Part shown: positions 11,290-22,125 of the stretch, piece after piece
How positions within the stretch are numbered: the first letter of the stretch is position 1
Layout of the letters: each line of letters starts with the position of its first letter
Source: Malania oleifera
Lineage: Eukaryota > Streptophyta > Magnoliopsida > Santalales > Ximeniaceae
Direction of reading: 5' to 3'
Assembly (NCBI RefSeq): GCF_029873635.1
Contig: NC_080422.1
Location: forward strand, 9,021,764-9,085,763
Length of the DNA: 64,000 nt
The notes under the pieces: model-generated
What the model was told of the DNA's origin: nothing
Databases searched by the model: none
Seen by the model: the letters and a program-made list of their open reading frames with translations, nothing else
Position numbers and translations under genes: made by a program

Positions 11290-11415
11290 ACCAAATAGTT
11301 AACGGTTTTAGGGAACACTGAAAAACCGTCGATGGTTTCAGACGAGAAGATAGTTTTAAGACCAAACCATCAACAGTGTCATAAAACTCAGAAAAATCGT
11401 CAACGGTTTTAGATG
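11290..11415 (+). promoter_or_regulatory. AACCGTCGACGGTT-type palindrome array upstream of the B accessory ORF
   Basis: About five half or near-full copies are seen: AACGGTTTTAG, AAACCGTCGATGGTTTCAG, CAAACCATCAACAG and AAATCGTCAACGGTTTTAG. They lie between the pol end and the accessory ORF. The consensus is a GTCGAC-centred palindrome. The copies are decayed mostly by C-to-T and G-to-A changes at CpG. Confidence 0.5.
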
Positions 11416-11546
11416 GGCTGAGAATTCTTTAAGTCATTGAAATCTTAAATTTTTTAATCCCTCACCCTCTCTATTTTGTTCTGCTCTCTCGAAGACCCTC
11501 TCCAAACTCCCTCCTCTCCTTTGCCCATGGTTAATAATCATTCTCC

Positions 11547-12713
11547 ATGGCTCCCAAGCATGCTCACAGTGAAGCCAGCTCCTCACGGAAGAAATCCAAA
11601 GCAGCTCAAGATCCCTCACCCTCTCCACCTCCTAGTAACTCATCTTCACCAATATCTGAGGAATATGAATCCTCTCCTCGGTTTGAAGAACATAAAAAGA
11701 AGTGTTCTGAGGATTGGCAACGTCTCTTCTCCTCCCTAGAAGCTTGCCAGCAATACCTATTAGTCACTTCACAAATGAACATTATAAGTAGCAAGATTGT
11801 TCCATTCACTTTCCTTCAAACGCACCTTACCATGTTCATTTCTAAATTTAGGAAAATTGGTTGGGAATTTTTGATGACTTACGATGAGTATGTATTCCCT
11901 GAACTAGTAAAAGAATTTTATGTCAATTTTGTTTTTGGCACCCCCGAGGAACCCACACATTCAATTGTTAAGGGTGAGGAAATTTCTCTAGATGTTGAGA
12001 CCCTATGTGAGATACTCAAATGTGACCGCTATGACATTACCAGTCTCCTGAGCAAAGGATGGCAAATGCATATAGCTTGGTTCGACCCTCATGTTGCATT
12101 AAAGTTAGTTACTAGAAATCCTCAAATACCAGCAGTAGTTAAACCAAAAGCCAAGGACCTGACTATAGACTTTCGGGTCTTGTATCATATGATCACCTAC
12201 AATGTCCGCCCTAGGCACGGGGGACGTGACATAGTGACTCTAGCCGATATTTTCGTGATGTATTGTGCATGGCACGACCGAGGGATTGATCTGTCGTCTT
12301 TCCTGGTGCACGTCATGGAAGCTAATTTACGCAAAAAGAATGGATGTCTACCCTATGGTTGTCTCCTTACATCCATATTCAACCATTAAGATGTACGAGC
12401 CACAAGTTCTAAATAGGAATCTCCTAGACCAAAGGATCAAAAATCGAAAGCTACCTTGCAATATATGCATTTTGTAAAGGATGCGCAAACCTCACTATGG
12501 ATAAAACCAAGGCAACAACGAGCGCCCATTATTGAGGACCAGGAAGAAATGGCTAAAGAAGCCGCAACTGCAGAGGACCCTAACGCCTTCATGGACATAC
12601 CCAAGGATCTTGAGCCGACACATGAGCCCATTATGCAACACAAAGAAAAGATGGACCTAGAACATCGTGCTCAGTTTGACTCCATTGACTCCACTCTATC
12701 GGCCACGCAATAG
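11547..12713 (+). pseudogene. Accessory ORF of element B (plant transposon-protein type)
   Basis: A 280-codon open frame begins MAPKHAHSEASSSRKKSKAA, a basic, nuclear-signal-like N-terminus, then a Pro/Ser stretch. After stops at 12387 and about 12414 the same frame resumes to 12713 with a Glu-rich tail. The core (LVKEFYVNFVF, then VKGEEISLDVETLCEIL, then FRVLYHMITYNVRPRHGG, then DIFVMYCAWHDRGIDL) resembles the 'putative plant transposon protein' domain. It is homologous to the accessory ORFs of E2 and E4. The position after pol corresponds to the env-like ORF of Sireviruses. Function is unknown; no signal peptide or membrane segment is seen, so an envelope role is not supported. Confidence 0.7.
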
Positions 12714-12892
12714 GAACATCACACTCATTTTGACTCCCTTCAGCAAGCTGAAGAAGCTCATATGGCTCATGTCGATTCCATTTTAGCTGCAATTCTTGGG
12801 CATCTTTGCAACAACCCGTAGGCACCTCTCACTACTTTTTAATGATGGCAAAAGGGAAGAAAAGAATGGTAGTAATCCTTTTGGTAATCCTT

Positions 12893-13325
12893 CACTACAA
12901 AAAATAAGGTTATTAGTGACTGATCAAAACTATCACTAATAATCGCAAAATCGTCACTAATAGTATTAGTGATGGTTTGGTAAGTATTAGTGACAATTTT
13001 GAATTAGTTGTCATAGTTACGGTTACTAATACTTATTAGTGATGAATTTTAAAAGCATCACTAATAATAGAGTATTAGTGATGGATTATAATCGTCATTA
13101 AAACCTTAATACCATCACTATAAATTTTACATTGGCTCGGCTCAAAATCGTCACTAATAGTAAAGTACTATTAGTGATGGTTTTGAAACCTTCACTAATA
13201 CTCTACCATTAGTGACAATTTTGAAATTCGTCACTATTACTCTATTATTAGTGACGATTTGAAATTCGTCACTAAAACTTAAAGACAATTATTAGTGACG
13301 GTTTTAAAACCGTCACTAATAATTT
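12893..13325. repeat. CACTA terminus with subterminal repeats
   Basis: The terminus is followed by more than 15 copies, in both orientations, of ATTAGTGACGGTTT and its complement AAACCGTCACTAAT. These are often paired as inverted repeats and range from perfect to decayed. Such subterminal arrays are the binding region for CACTA transposase. The best paired copies lie at about 13290-13325. Confidence 0.9.
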
Positions 13326-14650
13326 AAAATTAATAATTTTTTTAATCATTAATTCTTGTAAAAATCTGTAATTACATTTTCGCATACATAACTTTAAACC
13401 ATAAGTACTAAAAAAATTCATAAATTATTCAAAATTCTAATTCTAATTCAAATACAAACACGTTATACAAAATCAAATTAAAATACACAAATTCCATATG
13501 TTTAGATAAAAAAAATACAAAAAAAAAAAAATCAAAAGCTACATTCGAGTGCAGTGCATGGCATCATGCTAATGTTGAGACAGCCATGAACCCTACAAAT
13601 TAAGATTTATAAAAAAAAATAAAAATTAGTATACGATTTTTGAACATGTATGAACATATATGTACTATAAGTATCAATGATTTTATAGCAAAATAATCGT
13701 ACATTCGGACATAGTTAAGAAAAGTGATACAATTTTAAATAGCTAAGTTTTATCAGTTTAGAAAAATTTCGACAACGTTTCACCTGTAAATAGGACATCC
13801 AACCAGTAATGAATTTTATGAGTGAACAAGAGTTTCATATAATAAACATTAAATAATGTAATATGTTCATGCATCCCACAAACAATCTATATCAGAATAT
13901 AGTTCTATGAAAAAATAGAATGTGATGTTCATGGTTTACATGGCTTCTTTAGGACTCAAAAACAACTATAATAATCAATTAATGCAAATGAGTTCATAAT
14001 TGATAAAATTTTCACTTAACATATGCAAAAGTAAATTTAGATATGAAGTTCAAAATTCATTTGATCTTCACTCATCCTTTCAAAAATGTTTTAACATTCA
14101 GCACACTGTAATCATTCTCACAAATATGGTATATGACTTTGATTATTTTAAAAAAAATTTACAAATTTTTGATAGCATGCTGTCTGTAACTAGAACATTT
14201 CCCAAACCTGAAAGTCACAAAAGCATGCAATTCAAATGATTTTTACATCATACAAATGCTCAATGTGCTCAAGACAACCTTAGGACTCAAAAATAAAGAC
14301 AATGATATGCATGAAAATCCATAGGATTATGTTTTCCAAAATTATAGAATTTTAGAAAAATTTTGACACCATTTCATCTGTAAAAGAACATTTTCCATAG
14401 AGATATGCTCCAAACCTGGTTATTTACAAAAAATAGTTCATAATAATCCAACTAGTAATAAATTTTATGAGTGCTCAAGAGCTTCATATTAGGTATGGTG
14501 ATAGGAAAAAGGAAAAAAAAAAAATTGAAAGGGCAAAAGAATATTACTAGGATAAAAGTTAAAACACAATTCAACTAACCTTGAACCTTTGTGCTCATAC
14601 ATGGGCCCCTATTTTGTACTTCATTTCCCCACCTCATCAACAAAGTCATA
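13326..14650. other. CACTA 3' non-coding region with recurring 40-bp motif
   Basis: The region is AT-rich and non-coding. Three imperfect copies of a motif of the form ATTTTGACAGCATGCYGTCTGTAA, then ACATTTCCCAAACC, occur near 13757, 14165 and 14347. The phrase 'aggactcaaaaa' recurs at about 13952 and 14282, suggesting internal duplication. Confidence 0.5.
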
Positions 14651-14654
14651 TCCT

Positions 14655-15352
14655 CTTCCAGGCACAAAACCCTAGCCTCTAATTCCATAAATTAACTGCT
14701 TCTTCCAAAACTCAACCCCAACCTCAAACCTCACTTTCGCGCACTCCAAGTCCTTCATCTTATTGTTCAGATAAGCAACAATCTCCTTCTCACCTTCACC
14801 AGAACTCCTTGAATGCCCCAATAACATCTTGCATCCCTCTTTCCTCCTCTTTTCCCTATCACTCGTTACTCTGTTATCCTCTCGCAGATGAATGATCGTC
14901 TCTTTAGCGTCTTTGTACTTTTTGTTTAAGTCTTCCAATTAATTTTCAAGCAAGAATTTACTGAGCGCCAGTGCCAGATCAATACTCCTATATAAGTGCG
15001 ATCTTCACTAGAAGATCACTCACGAATGGAGAGAAAAATGGAGTGTTGGTGCTTAGTAAATGCTTGCTTGAAGATCAAATTGAAGACTTGAAGAAAAAGT
15101 ATAAAGATGCCAAAGAGACGATCATTCATTTTCGAGAGGCTAATCGAGTAACGATTGATAGGGAAAAGAGGAGGAAGGAGGGATGTGAGAGGTTATTGGA
15201 GCCTTCGAGGAGTTCTCGTGAAGGTAAGAAGGAGGTTGTTGCTTATTTGAAGAATAAGATGAAGGATTTGGAGTGCACAAAGGTGAGAGCCAATGTTGAG
15301 GTTGGGGCTTGGAAGAAGCGATTAATTTATGGAATTAGAGGCTAGGGTGATT
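14655..15352. repeat. Long inverted repeat carrying coiled-coil coding sequence
   Basis: The left arm (about 14655-14966, coding on minus) and right arm (about 15046-15352, coding on plus) are diverged mirror copies around a spacer of about 80 bases. Both encode a Lys/Glu-rich helix containing KKYKDAKETIIH, REKRRKEGC, KMKDLEC and LIYGIRG. Each arm has an uninterrupted frame (88 codons at 14672-14938; 124 codons at 14971-15345). The family is not recognised. A transcript across both arms would fold into a hairpin of about 300 base pairs. Confidence 0.7.
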
Positions 15353-15529
15353 TTTTTAAGTGGCGACGGGCAAGTGGGTGATTTTTTTTAACTCTTTTCT
15401 GTGAAGGGACTAGGCAGCCCAATGAAAGGCCCAATCAACTATTTTAATTTATAACTGCATCTTATAAGTGGTTCAAATAAAGAGAAAAAGGATATAAGTA
15501 AGCTTTGAAACACTATGATCTATTTGAAT

Positions 15530-15619
15530 ACACACACACACACACACACACACACGCAGGCATACATACATACATACATACATACATACATCAATACATA
15601 CATACATACATACATACAT

Positions 15620-15650
<31 letters not shown>

Positions 15651-15728
15651 TACATACATGCATACATACATACATAAATACATACATACATGCATACATA
15701 CCTACATATATACATACACACACATGCA
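15530..15728. repeat. (CA)n-(CATA)n microsatellite
   Basis: A CA run at about 15531-15556 is followed by about 160 bases of CATA tetramers with CA and single-base interruptions. The apparent ORFs over it on both strands, rich in Tyr-Ile-His-Thr or Met-Tyr-Val-Cys, are only translations of the repeat. Confidence 0.95.
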
Positions 15729-15739
15729 TACAAATTTAG

Positions 15740-16540
15740 GGCAGTTTAAGAGCTTATTTTGGGTTTGTCATCATGTAATTTTGTTCATGGAAACAAAACT
15801 TACAGGTATCCTTTTGAGAAGCATTTGGGATATGCAGTTCAAAGATTAGGAGTGCCTAATGTCTTCCTCGGGCTCAAATTGTGGATTGGGATACTAGATG
15901 TTCCACTCTACAATAGGGTGGAAAATCTCTTAGAGTTTTTGAGTCTTTCTATTTGCTTAGAGTCTTGATAGAAAATGTGAGTGGTGGTTTTCTTCTAAAT
16001 CAATGGACCTACTTGTAATGGATATAGATCTTTATTTTGACTAGATTTTATGTATGCTTTTGATATTCGTTTCCCTAATTAGGTCTTAAGTTAGGAGTTT
16101 AATGTTGTTAGATCTTCAGTTAAGGAGTTGGGAGGCTTCTGTATTACTTCTAGGCTATAGTGTTTGGAGGATTTATTTGGGGTATGGTCTTCAAAATTTT
16201 CCTTTCTCCAATTTTAGGTTGCTTTGTGGGTTGGTTGGATAGGTTTCCCTATTGTGTGATTGGGAGGAGGTTAAGAAAGCGTTGGAATTTATCAAATTTT
16301 TAGTAGTATGCCATCTATAAATAAAACATTTCCCTAACCTCCAAGTCACAAAAGGTCGCAATTCGCAAGATTTTTTTTGCATTATACATTTTTCATTTAG
16401 ATTAAGACATGCAACAACCTAAACGTATCTACCAGCAAGCAATACACATCACTGCATTAACTATGCAGGTGGCATTCCAATCAAGCATGTAGTCCTAATG
16501 TCAACTACAAGCATGTAGTTCACAACATATATCAATCCAT
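15740..16540. other. Unrecognised CACTA-internal DNA
   Basis: No coding family was recognised. One more decayed copy of the GCATGC-type motif lies near 16295-16350. The rest shows only short frames. Confidence 0.4.
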
Positions 16541-16562
16541 GCATGCAATTCAAACTACCTTT

Positions 16563-18250
16563 TACATACCTTTTAATGAGAGGAGGAGCCACCTGCATCT
16601 TCTAGTTGAGATTGGCGCATCATTTGTTCGAACTGCATTTGCCTGTTCAGAATGGCTGCCAGTTGGGCTTCAACGTTGGACACCTTCTCTTTCAATTGCT
16701 GGTTCTCCATTTCCCTCGTATGCACCCAATGAATCATCTTCTCCTATCGAGTGTTGGCTTCTCGACGCACTTGTTCAATCTCAGCACGAGATGCCGCACC
16801 TATAGAAGATGATGATGTTGGGTGATGTATCCACTCCCAAGACCTTTCACCCATCCCCCTGCTCGTTGCCCAAGCACTTGACTTGAGATCTAGTAATCCA
16901 TCATTGTATAACTCCCCTCTAAAACGGGTGAATCCCTCAGTTCGAGCATCTTCGCATATTTTTAGTCATGAAAATGATAAAAATGAAGAAATAAGAATAT
17001 AACTTCAATGTTTTGAATAAAATAATGAACTAGATAATATATTTGATTTACATGTTTTCCCTGCGCACCCTAACACCACTCCCCCAATCGCCTTTAGTGT
17101 GTTCTCTAATAAAGATCTACAATCGACTCCTCTGCGCCAGTCTCGAGATCACACAACATTATCATATAAAACATCATAAATATTAATTTGGCGGTGTAAA
17201 CATAAATAACACTCGTCAGGTAATGGTCAGATAGTTTTATAACAATTACCATTCGATGATTGATGAAGAACCTCGACCCACCGCAATGCGTCGTAGGGAG
17301 TTTGCAGCGGTTCTCAGCATTTTTTTCAAATATAGTTTACAAAAAATATGTAATGACTTTTTAATAGCCACATCAATATGAAAAAAAAGTTTTTATAATA
17401 CAAACACATCACCTGATAGTGTAGGTCGCGGAAATGGCGACACACCACCTTCTAATCCTCTTGGGATATCCTATCGTATGAGCGCGCTTCTACCTAACCT
17501 CCTATTGCCCTAAAATGGGAGAACATTTTTGGGCAATAAGTTTTAAATTTGTTGCGCAGCTGCATGTCCACTGCCCTTTTTACATGGTCTGTGCAGAGGA
17601 TGTCCATATCGAACTCCTACTACGTATAAAATACAGTTAGAATGTTAGACAGTTGTTTAGCTAGTATAATAAAAATAAAAAATAAAAAAAGTTTGGGATT
17701 AGTTACCAAGATGCACCAATAAAGAACCATGCGCTGAGCCTTAGTCACTTGCTAGCCAGCTAAAGGCGGTGACTAAAGCATATTGTCGGCATATAATGTT
17801 GAGATCCCTTGTCCAAATTGGGCACCAATCACCATGCGGGGCTGTGAAGCCTAGGTGAATGTCGATCTGGATCCAATGCCCCGTCTTATCCAGTTGCTTC
17901 TTTAGCGCTGTGTTCTTTGCTACACCACAACCTGACCTTGACGTAGATGTCGATGCTAAAAGAAACGTTAAAGAACAATATTTTAATCATACACATGTAC
18001 AACCATCAATAGTTTTATTCTAAATAAATTAATCGTAACCTTACTAACGCTGCTCATTATGGTGGGCAACTCACCCTGGGTTTGATACCAAACTGAAGTA
18101 TCCATGTATGGCCAAGGTCCTGAGGGCTTCGATGGTGATGATGCCGTATGAGGACTGAGTTCTCTATCGGCCTCGAGGACGTTGGATCATTCTTAAGTAA
18201 TGATTTAGTCAAGAGCCTGGAATGAACTAGGCCATGACGACATTCTGGTG
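16563..18250 (-). pseudogene. CACTA second ORF (Transposase_24 / TNPA-like), fragmented
   Basis: The last exon (about 16960 down to a stop at 16563) reads EGFTRFRGELYNDGLLDLK, then GERSWEWIHHP, a Ser run, and a coiled-coil tail including MENQQLKEKVSNVEAQLAAI and ending QLEDAGGSSSH. One in-frame stop lies in the tail. This Glu/Gln-rich helical end is typical of the second protein of plant CACTA elements, which binds subterminal repeats. Upstream exons to 18250 are weaker and their splice sites uncertain. The gene lies downstream of TNP2 on the same strand, as expected, and is cut by G2 at 18256. Confidence 0.55.
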
Positions 18251-18255
18251 CCATG

Positions 18256-19196
18256 TGTGATGACCCAAAAAGATATATATGATTAAAGTATAATAATAAT
18301 AATAATAAAATAGTAAAAATGCTCATTAAGTTAATATCAATACAAAAGTGCTCTTCTGTAGGATCTTTGATTCCATATTTGATGTCTAAGAAAGACCTTG
18401 TCTTAGTGAGTGCTCTGAGACTATTACGGCTCAGTCGCTCTCTCGAGGTCAGGCTAGTCAAAATGGAATTTCACATAATAAACAAGATAGACACTGTTTG
18501 TACACGTAAATAAGTACATATACATAAAATAGTGTTTTTGACAGACATAATTTGTAGAAATATATGGTAAAATAATAATAGTAATATAGGTGTCCTATGT
18601 GAGGCCCACAAGACTGTGTGGGGCCCACATGAGTCCTGAAGTCGTGTGGGGTCCACATGAGTCCCGAAGCTATGTAGGGCTCATAAAATCGTGAGGACTA
18701 TTAGAATTACGTAGGATCCACTTGGGTCTCGAAGTTGTGTGGGGCCCACAAGACCATGTGGGACCCACATGAGTTTTTGAAATTCGAACTTAATTCTTAA
18801 AAAAAAAAAAAATACTAAAACATAGCTTAAAAATAATAACAATGATAATAATAATAATAATTTAAAAAAAATAATTAATTAATTAAGTAATTAAAAAATA
18901 ATTAAATGGAAGTGGTGGCAAGCACTTCTACATAACCTCCATCTCTATCCCATACTTAACCCATGTCTAACCCATCCCATGTTCATTCCTTAATTTTAAA
19001 AAAAAAAAAATTATAATTTCACCCATCTCCCCACACTTTTATAAATTCCATTTTCTTCCCCAAAATTTTCCTATAAATAGGAATCTCTCAACATTCATTT
19101 TTCACAAAAAAATTCCAAAGGAAGAAAATGATTAGTGAGTGAAAGAATTAGTGGTGGAGGGAGAATTTTTGCTAAAATTAAAATTCTCACTCACCC
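18256..19196 (+). repeat. 5' LTR of G2, first 940 bases
   Basis: It matches the start of the 3' LTR (22126 to about 23049), including the GTGGGGCCCAC array, the ATAAT microsatellite, a TATAAATAG box near 19072-19080 and the phrase ending AAATTCTCACTCACC. The match breaks at about 19196, where the N LTR begins. Confidence 0.85.
18590..18775 (+). promoter_or_regulatory. TGTGGGGCCCACA palindrome array in the G2 LTR
   Basis: About seven exact or near copies (TGAGGCCCACAAG, TGTGGGGCCCACAT, TGTGGGGTCCACAT, TGTGGGACCCACAT) are spaced about 25-35 bases apart. The array is repeated in the 3' LTR at about 22475-22632. It lies several hundred bases upstream of the TATA box. GTGGGNCC is the known core of plant TCP-factor sites, so these may be TCP-responsive, which is an inference. 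Confidence 0.6.
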
Positions 19197-20100
19197 TATA
19201 ACGACCCTAAATTTCCTTAAAATAAAATGTAACATAATAAATGGAAAAGTCAACCCGAACCCGTGGGTAATGGGGACACCTGTCAATCACAGCGGAAACC
19301 TAAGCAGTAGTAAACATAAAATCTCAATCATTCAACCATAAAATATAATACCAGAAGCATAATACCTGAGTTATCTACATTCTCAAAATACTGTATTTAT
19401 TTACATTCTTCCAAAATATTTCAAAGTACATCTAGGATCCCATAAGCAAAAACAATTTTGATCCTAGTATGTTGCTCACCCTCCTAACAGGGTAGCTTAG
19501 TAAGCTCAACGGCGGTCACGACCCGCCAGTCACTCAGGGTCTCCTGAAAAATTAATTAATGTTGGGGGTGAGACACATCTCAATAAGGGAAAATAAACTA
19601 ACCCTAGATGTGTGGCAACATGAACATTTAAGCAATTATACATATACAATACATCTCATTTATCTGTAAGCATTCATCATATCGTGCTGAATAATCATAT
19701 ATTTTCATATTTGCTACTAAATCATATCGTACATAAAACATCTGATATAACTGATAATACTGAAAATATACCCAAGATGAATGGTTAGCTAATGTCATGT
19801 ATTACCCCCCATGACAGGTTATGCAGCCCGAAGGCGGGACCCGACAATGGCTGGCCAACCACTGCTGAATCAAATATGTCTGTAAGTATGATGAGCTCGC
19901 CACACCTTGGTCCGGACTGCCAGGTGGACGTCCACACTCTACTAAATGTCACATCGACTATCCATCTCCCATCCCCTTGTGGGATGGTTAGCACTAATCT
20001 GAATGTATATATTTGATCTACATATAACTACTGTATCGAGCTCCTAAATTGATCTAAACTAACATCCGAGTTCTAATAACATATAATACATAATATATTA

Positions 20101-20205
20101 GCTGCCTCGTGCCGTTCATTTTCATAAATACGGCCTCGTGCCGAACATTTCATAATTACGGCCTTGTGCCAAACATATATAAATACGGCCTTGAGCCGAA
20201 ATCAT
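20101..20205 (-). repeat. Four tandem hairpin-forming units in LTR N
   Basis: Four units of about 30 bases each contain CGGCCTCGTGCCGAACAT or a variant. CGGC and GCCG can pair around a 5-base loop. Copies 1, 3 and 4 carry substitutions. Confidence 0.7.
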
Positions 20206-20404
20206 ACATAAATTCCATTCGGAAAATAAATCAATTATCGTGTATCTCAAAACCATAACGTACTGTATTCTTTTTTACTTTCTCAAACACACATCATTCA
20301 TATCATGATATTTTCCCACATAAAATAATATTCATGCCACACATTTTTTTTGTATAAAACCATACATTTTCATCTAAAATCGTAGTTTCTGGCATCTCAC
20401 AAAC

Positions 20405-20428
20405 ATATATATATATATATATATATAT
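20405..20428. repeat. (TA)n microsatellite
   Basis: About twelve uninterrupted TA dinucleotides lie within LTR N. Confidence 0.95.
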
Positions 20429-20936
20429 TTTATCATTATAACAGTATTTTTCAAACGTACATTTCATCTGTAATAAACAAATATAACATATGTTTTTCTA
20501 AAAATAAATTTACTCATAATTAATAATAATTTGCATGGAAAATAACTGCTTTAGTTTATTCCCTTACCTGACTACTGAGAAAGCCCCTAAAAACTCCAAT
20601 CTCACACTCGTAGGATTTCCTAATCAATACCCTGAAATTGAAAACTCACAGTACTAAACTTCAGCATTTCTACGTGTACATCATTTCCTATAACTATCGT
20701 AAAGTCAAATATGGCTTAAAAAGTCTTACCTCAACTCAGGGATGATTTCCAACTTACTTTCACCAACGATCCGCTCCAGCAGATTTGGAGAGAACTTTCC
20801 CAAGAGCGTCGTGGTGACTTCGGATTGTCGATCCGGTGTAAATCTGACCCAAAATCAATGAGAGAGAGAGGGAGGGCCGAAGGGGAGAGAGAAAGAGAAG
20901 AGTTAGCTTAACCTTGAAGTAAAAATCCGGATTTTC

Positions 20937-21105
20937 ATATATATATATAGAACTGGATTCATCGACAAGCCACTTCATTCGTCAACAAATCCTTCATTAA
21001 TTTCTTCGACGACATTCTGTCCTCGTCGAAGAAATTCAGTTGGCTAAAAAACGCCTCTCGGTATTTCTTCATCGACAAAATTTAGCCTTCGTCGATGAAT
21101 TCTTT
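20937..21105 (-). promoter_or_regulatory. TTCGTCGACGAA-type array plus TATA box of LTR N
   Basis: Copies include TTCATCGACAAG, TTCGTCAACAAA, TTCTTCGACGAC, CTCGTCGAAGAA, TTCATCGACAAA and TTCGTCGATGAA, followed on the minus strand by CTATATATATATATG. This is the same motif family as in G, E1 and F, here more decayed. Confidence 0.55.
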
Positions 21106-21135
21106 TAAGCTCTCGTTGCTAAGAGAAGCACTAGA

Positions 21136-21714
21136 TTGCCAATCCAAAGATGGAAACCCAGTAAGGCACAACTAGAGATTTTAAAGGAGGCCTTCCGTAG
21201 CAGTCAATGGGAACTCCCTTCTATGGAGCGGGCTATGTTGCTAGCAATACGACTCCGACGATATGATCCAATCGAGCTGAGAAATGTACACTTTTGGTTT
21301 GAGAACCGTAGGCATAAGCGGGGATCAGTCGAAGAAGCCACTATTTCAATTACCGCCCCACCAATTATCCATCTTACCTCCTCTGCCACTACCGTCCCAA
21401 GCAATGCCCCTGCCATTTTCCCAACTACTTGTACCCTCATCCCTATCGACAATATTCTGTTTATGAAACTTACAACTAACATCACACCAATTAGTCATAC
21501 CCCTTACAATGGCAGCATCGCAGTCGCCACACTAAGGGTTTGTGATAATGCTGGCCTACTCCACTATTGCAAAGAGATTCAAAACGCGTTGAAACTCATG
21601 TACGGGCCACTGATGGCTTGTTATGAGCATCCCCTCCAAAGGTCACAAAGGGAAGAGGGTAGCTCTTCCTCCCTTGTCGAACAAACAGTCGTTCTCTCCC
21701 ATTTTTCGACCTAA
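21136..21714 (+). pseudogene. WUSCHEL-related homeobox (WOX)-type fragment inside G2
   Basis: The 192-codon open frame has no ATG at its start (it opens at TTG, first Met at codon 30), so the 5' end is missing. Residues 5-60 are a WOX-type homeodomain: RWKPSKAQLEILKEAF, then AIRLRRYDPIELRNV and HFWFENRRHKR. The spacing from the first Arg to the WF of helix 3 is 50 residues. That matches WOX proteins, which carry extra loop residues, and not ordinary homeodomains (about 45). Several consensus residues differ (WFEN for WFQN). The remaining 130 residues are Thr/Ser/Pro-rich and unrecognised. It lies between truncated LTR N and the G2 polypurine tract, so it is a captured or rearranged host sequence. 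WOX factors are DNA-binding regulators of plant stem cells, but a function here is unlikely. Confidence 0.65.
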
Positions 21715-22112
21715 GCCGGCGACATTACAAGAGGTCAACTCTACCAAGAAATGATTCAGGCAGTTAACAGTGACACCGTTAGCACTTTGATAGATGTTGA
21801 CGTTGAGCTAAGGCTCTAAAGGCTAGATTTCGTTTCATTTTGTTTTATATATATATATTTAATTTATGGGACATGTATAATATATATATATATAATTATC
21901 CTTTTCCACATCTTCTAAATTTCTTTTCCATTTCAACCCCTATTAGACCGACGATTCACACTTTAGTTTCCAAAATAAAATATTTCGTCAAATTGACCAT
22001 CAATCTATTCTAAGACTTAGCAAAATCGTTCATCAATTTACTCTTTCAAATAGCGTAACCAATTATACAGTACTCATTTTAAATTGGCAAATTTCAAGGA
22101 CGAAATTTTTAT

Positions 22113-22125
22113 AAGGATAGGAGAA
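22113..22125 (+). other. Polypurine tract of G2
   Basis: AAGGATAGGAGAA lies immediately before the 3' LTR start (TGTGATGACCC at 22126). It is preceded by 'caaggacgaaattttt', the usual phrase before Gypsy Tekay-type 3' LTRs. Confidence 0.75.

Larger units (their letters stand above)
9377..12892 (+). mobile_element. Element B: internally deleted SIRE-type Copia element with accessory ORF
   Basis: The plus-strand order is LTR (9377-10377), degenerate primer-binding site, gag (10420-11148), the last codons of pol (11142-11237), a palindrome array (about 11290-11415) and an accessory ORF (11547-12713). Protease to most of ribonuclease H is missing. The element is cut at 12893 by the CACTA terminus. 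Its own 3' LTR is not seen. Confidence 0.75.
19197..21132 (-). repeat. LTR N: minus-strand Gypsy-type LTR, truncated, inside G2
   Basis: On plus it begins TATAACGACCC, a TG-to-TA changed version of the TGTAACGACC ends typical of Gypsy LTRs. On minus it shows in order a palindrome array (21105-20955), a TATA-like run (20950-20937) and the recurring 'cctgagtgactggcgggtcgtgacc' phrase near 19501-19545. Its upstream end is missing and abuts the homeobox fragment near 21132. No target duplication was found, so it may have arrived by recombination. Confidence 0.6.

Noticed and set aside
12893..13325. Possible CRISPR-like array
   Set aside because: The repeats are short, in both orientations and follow a CACTA terminus; they are subterminal transposase sites in a plant genome.
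15473..15849. Open frames rich in Tyr-Ile-His-Thr or Met-Tyr-Val-Cys
   Set aside because: They are translations of the CA/CATA microsatellite in several frames.
21136..21714. Functional WOX gene
   Set aside because: There is no start codon at the 5' end, it abuts a truncated LTR and lies inside an LTR element, so it is called a fragment.
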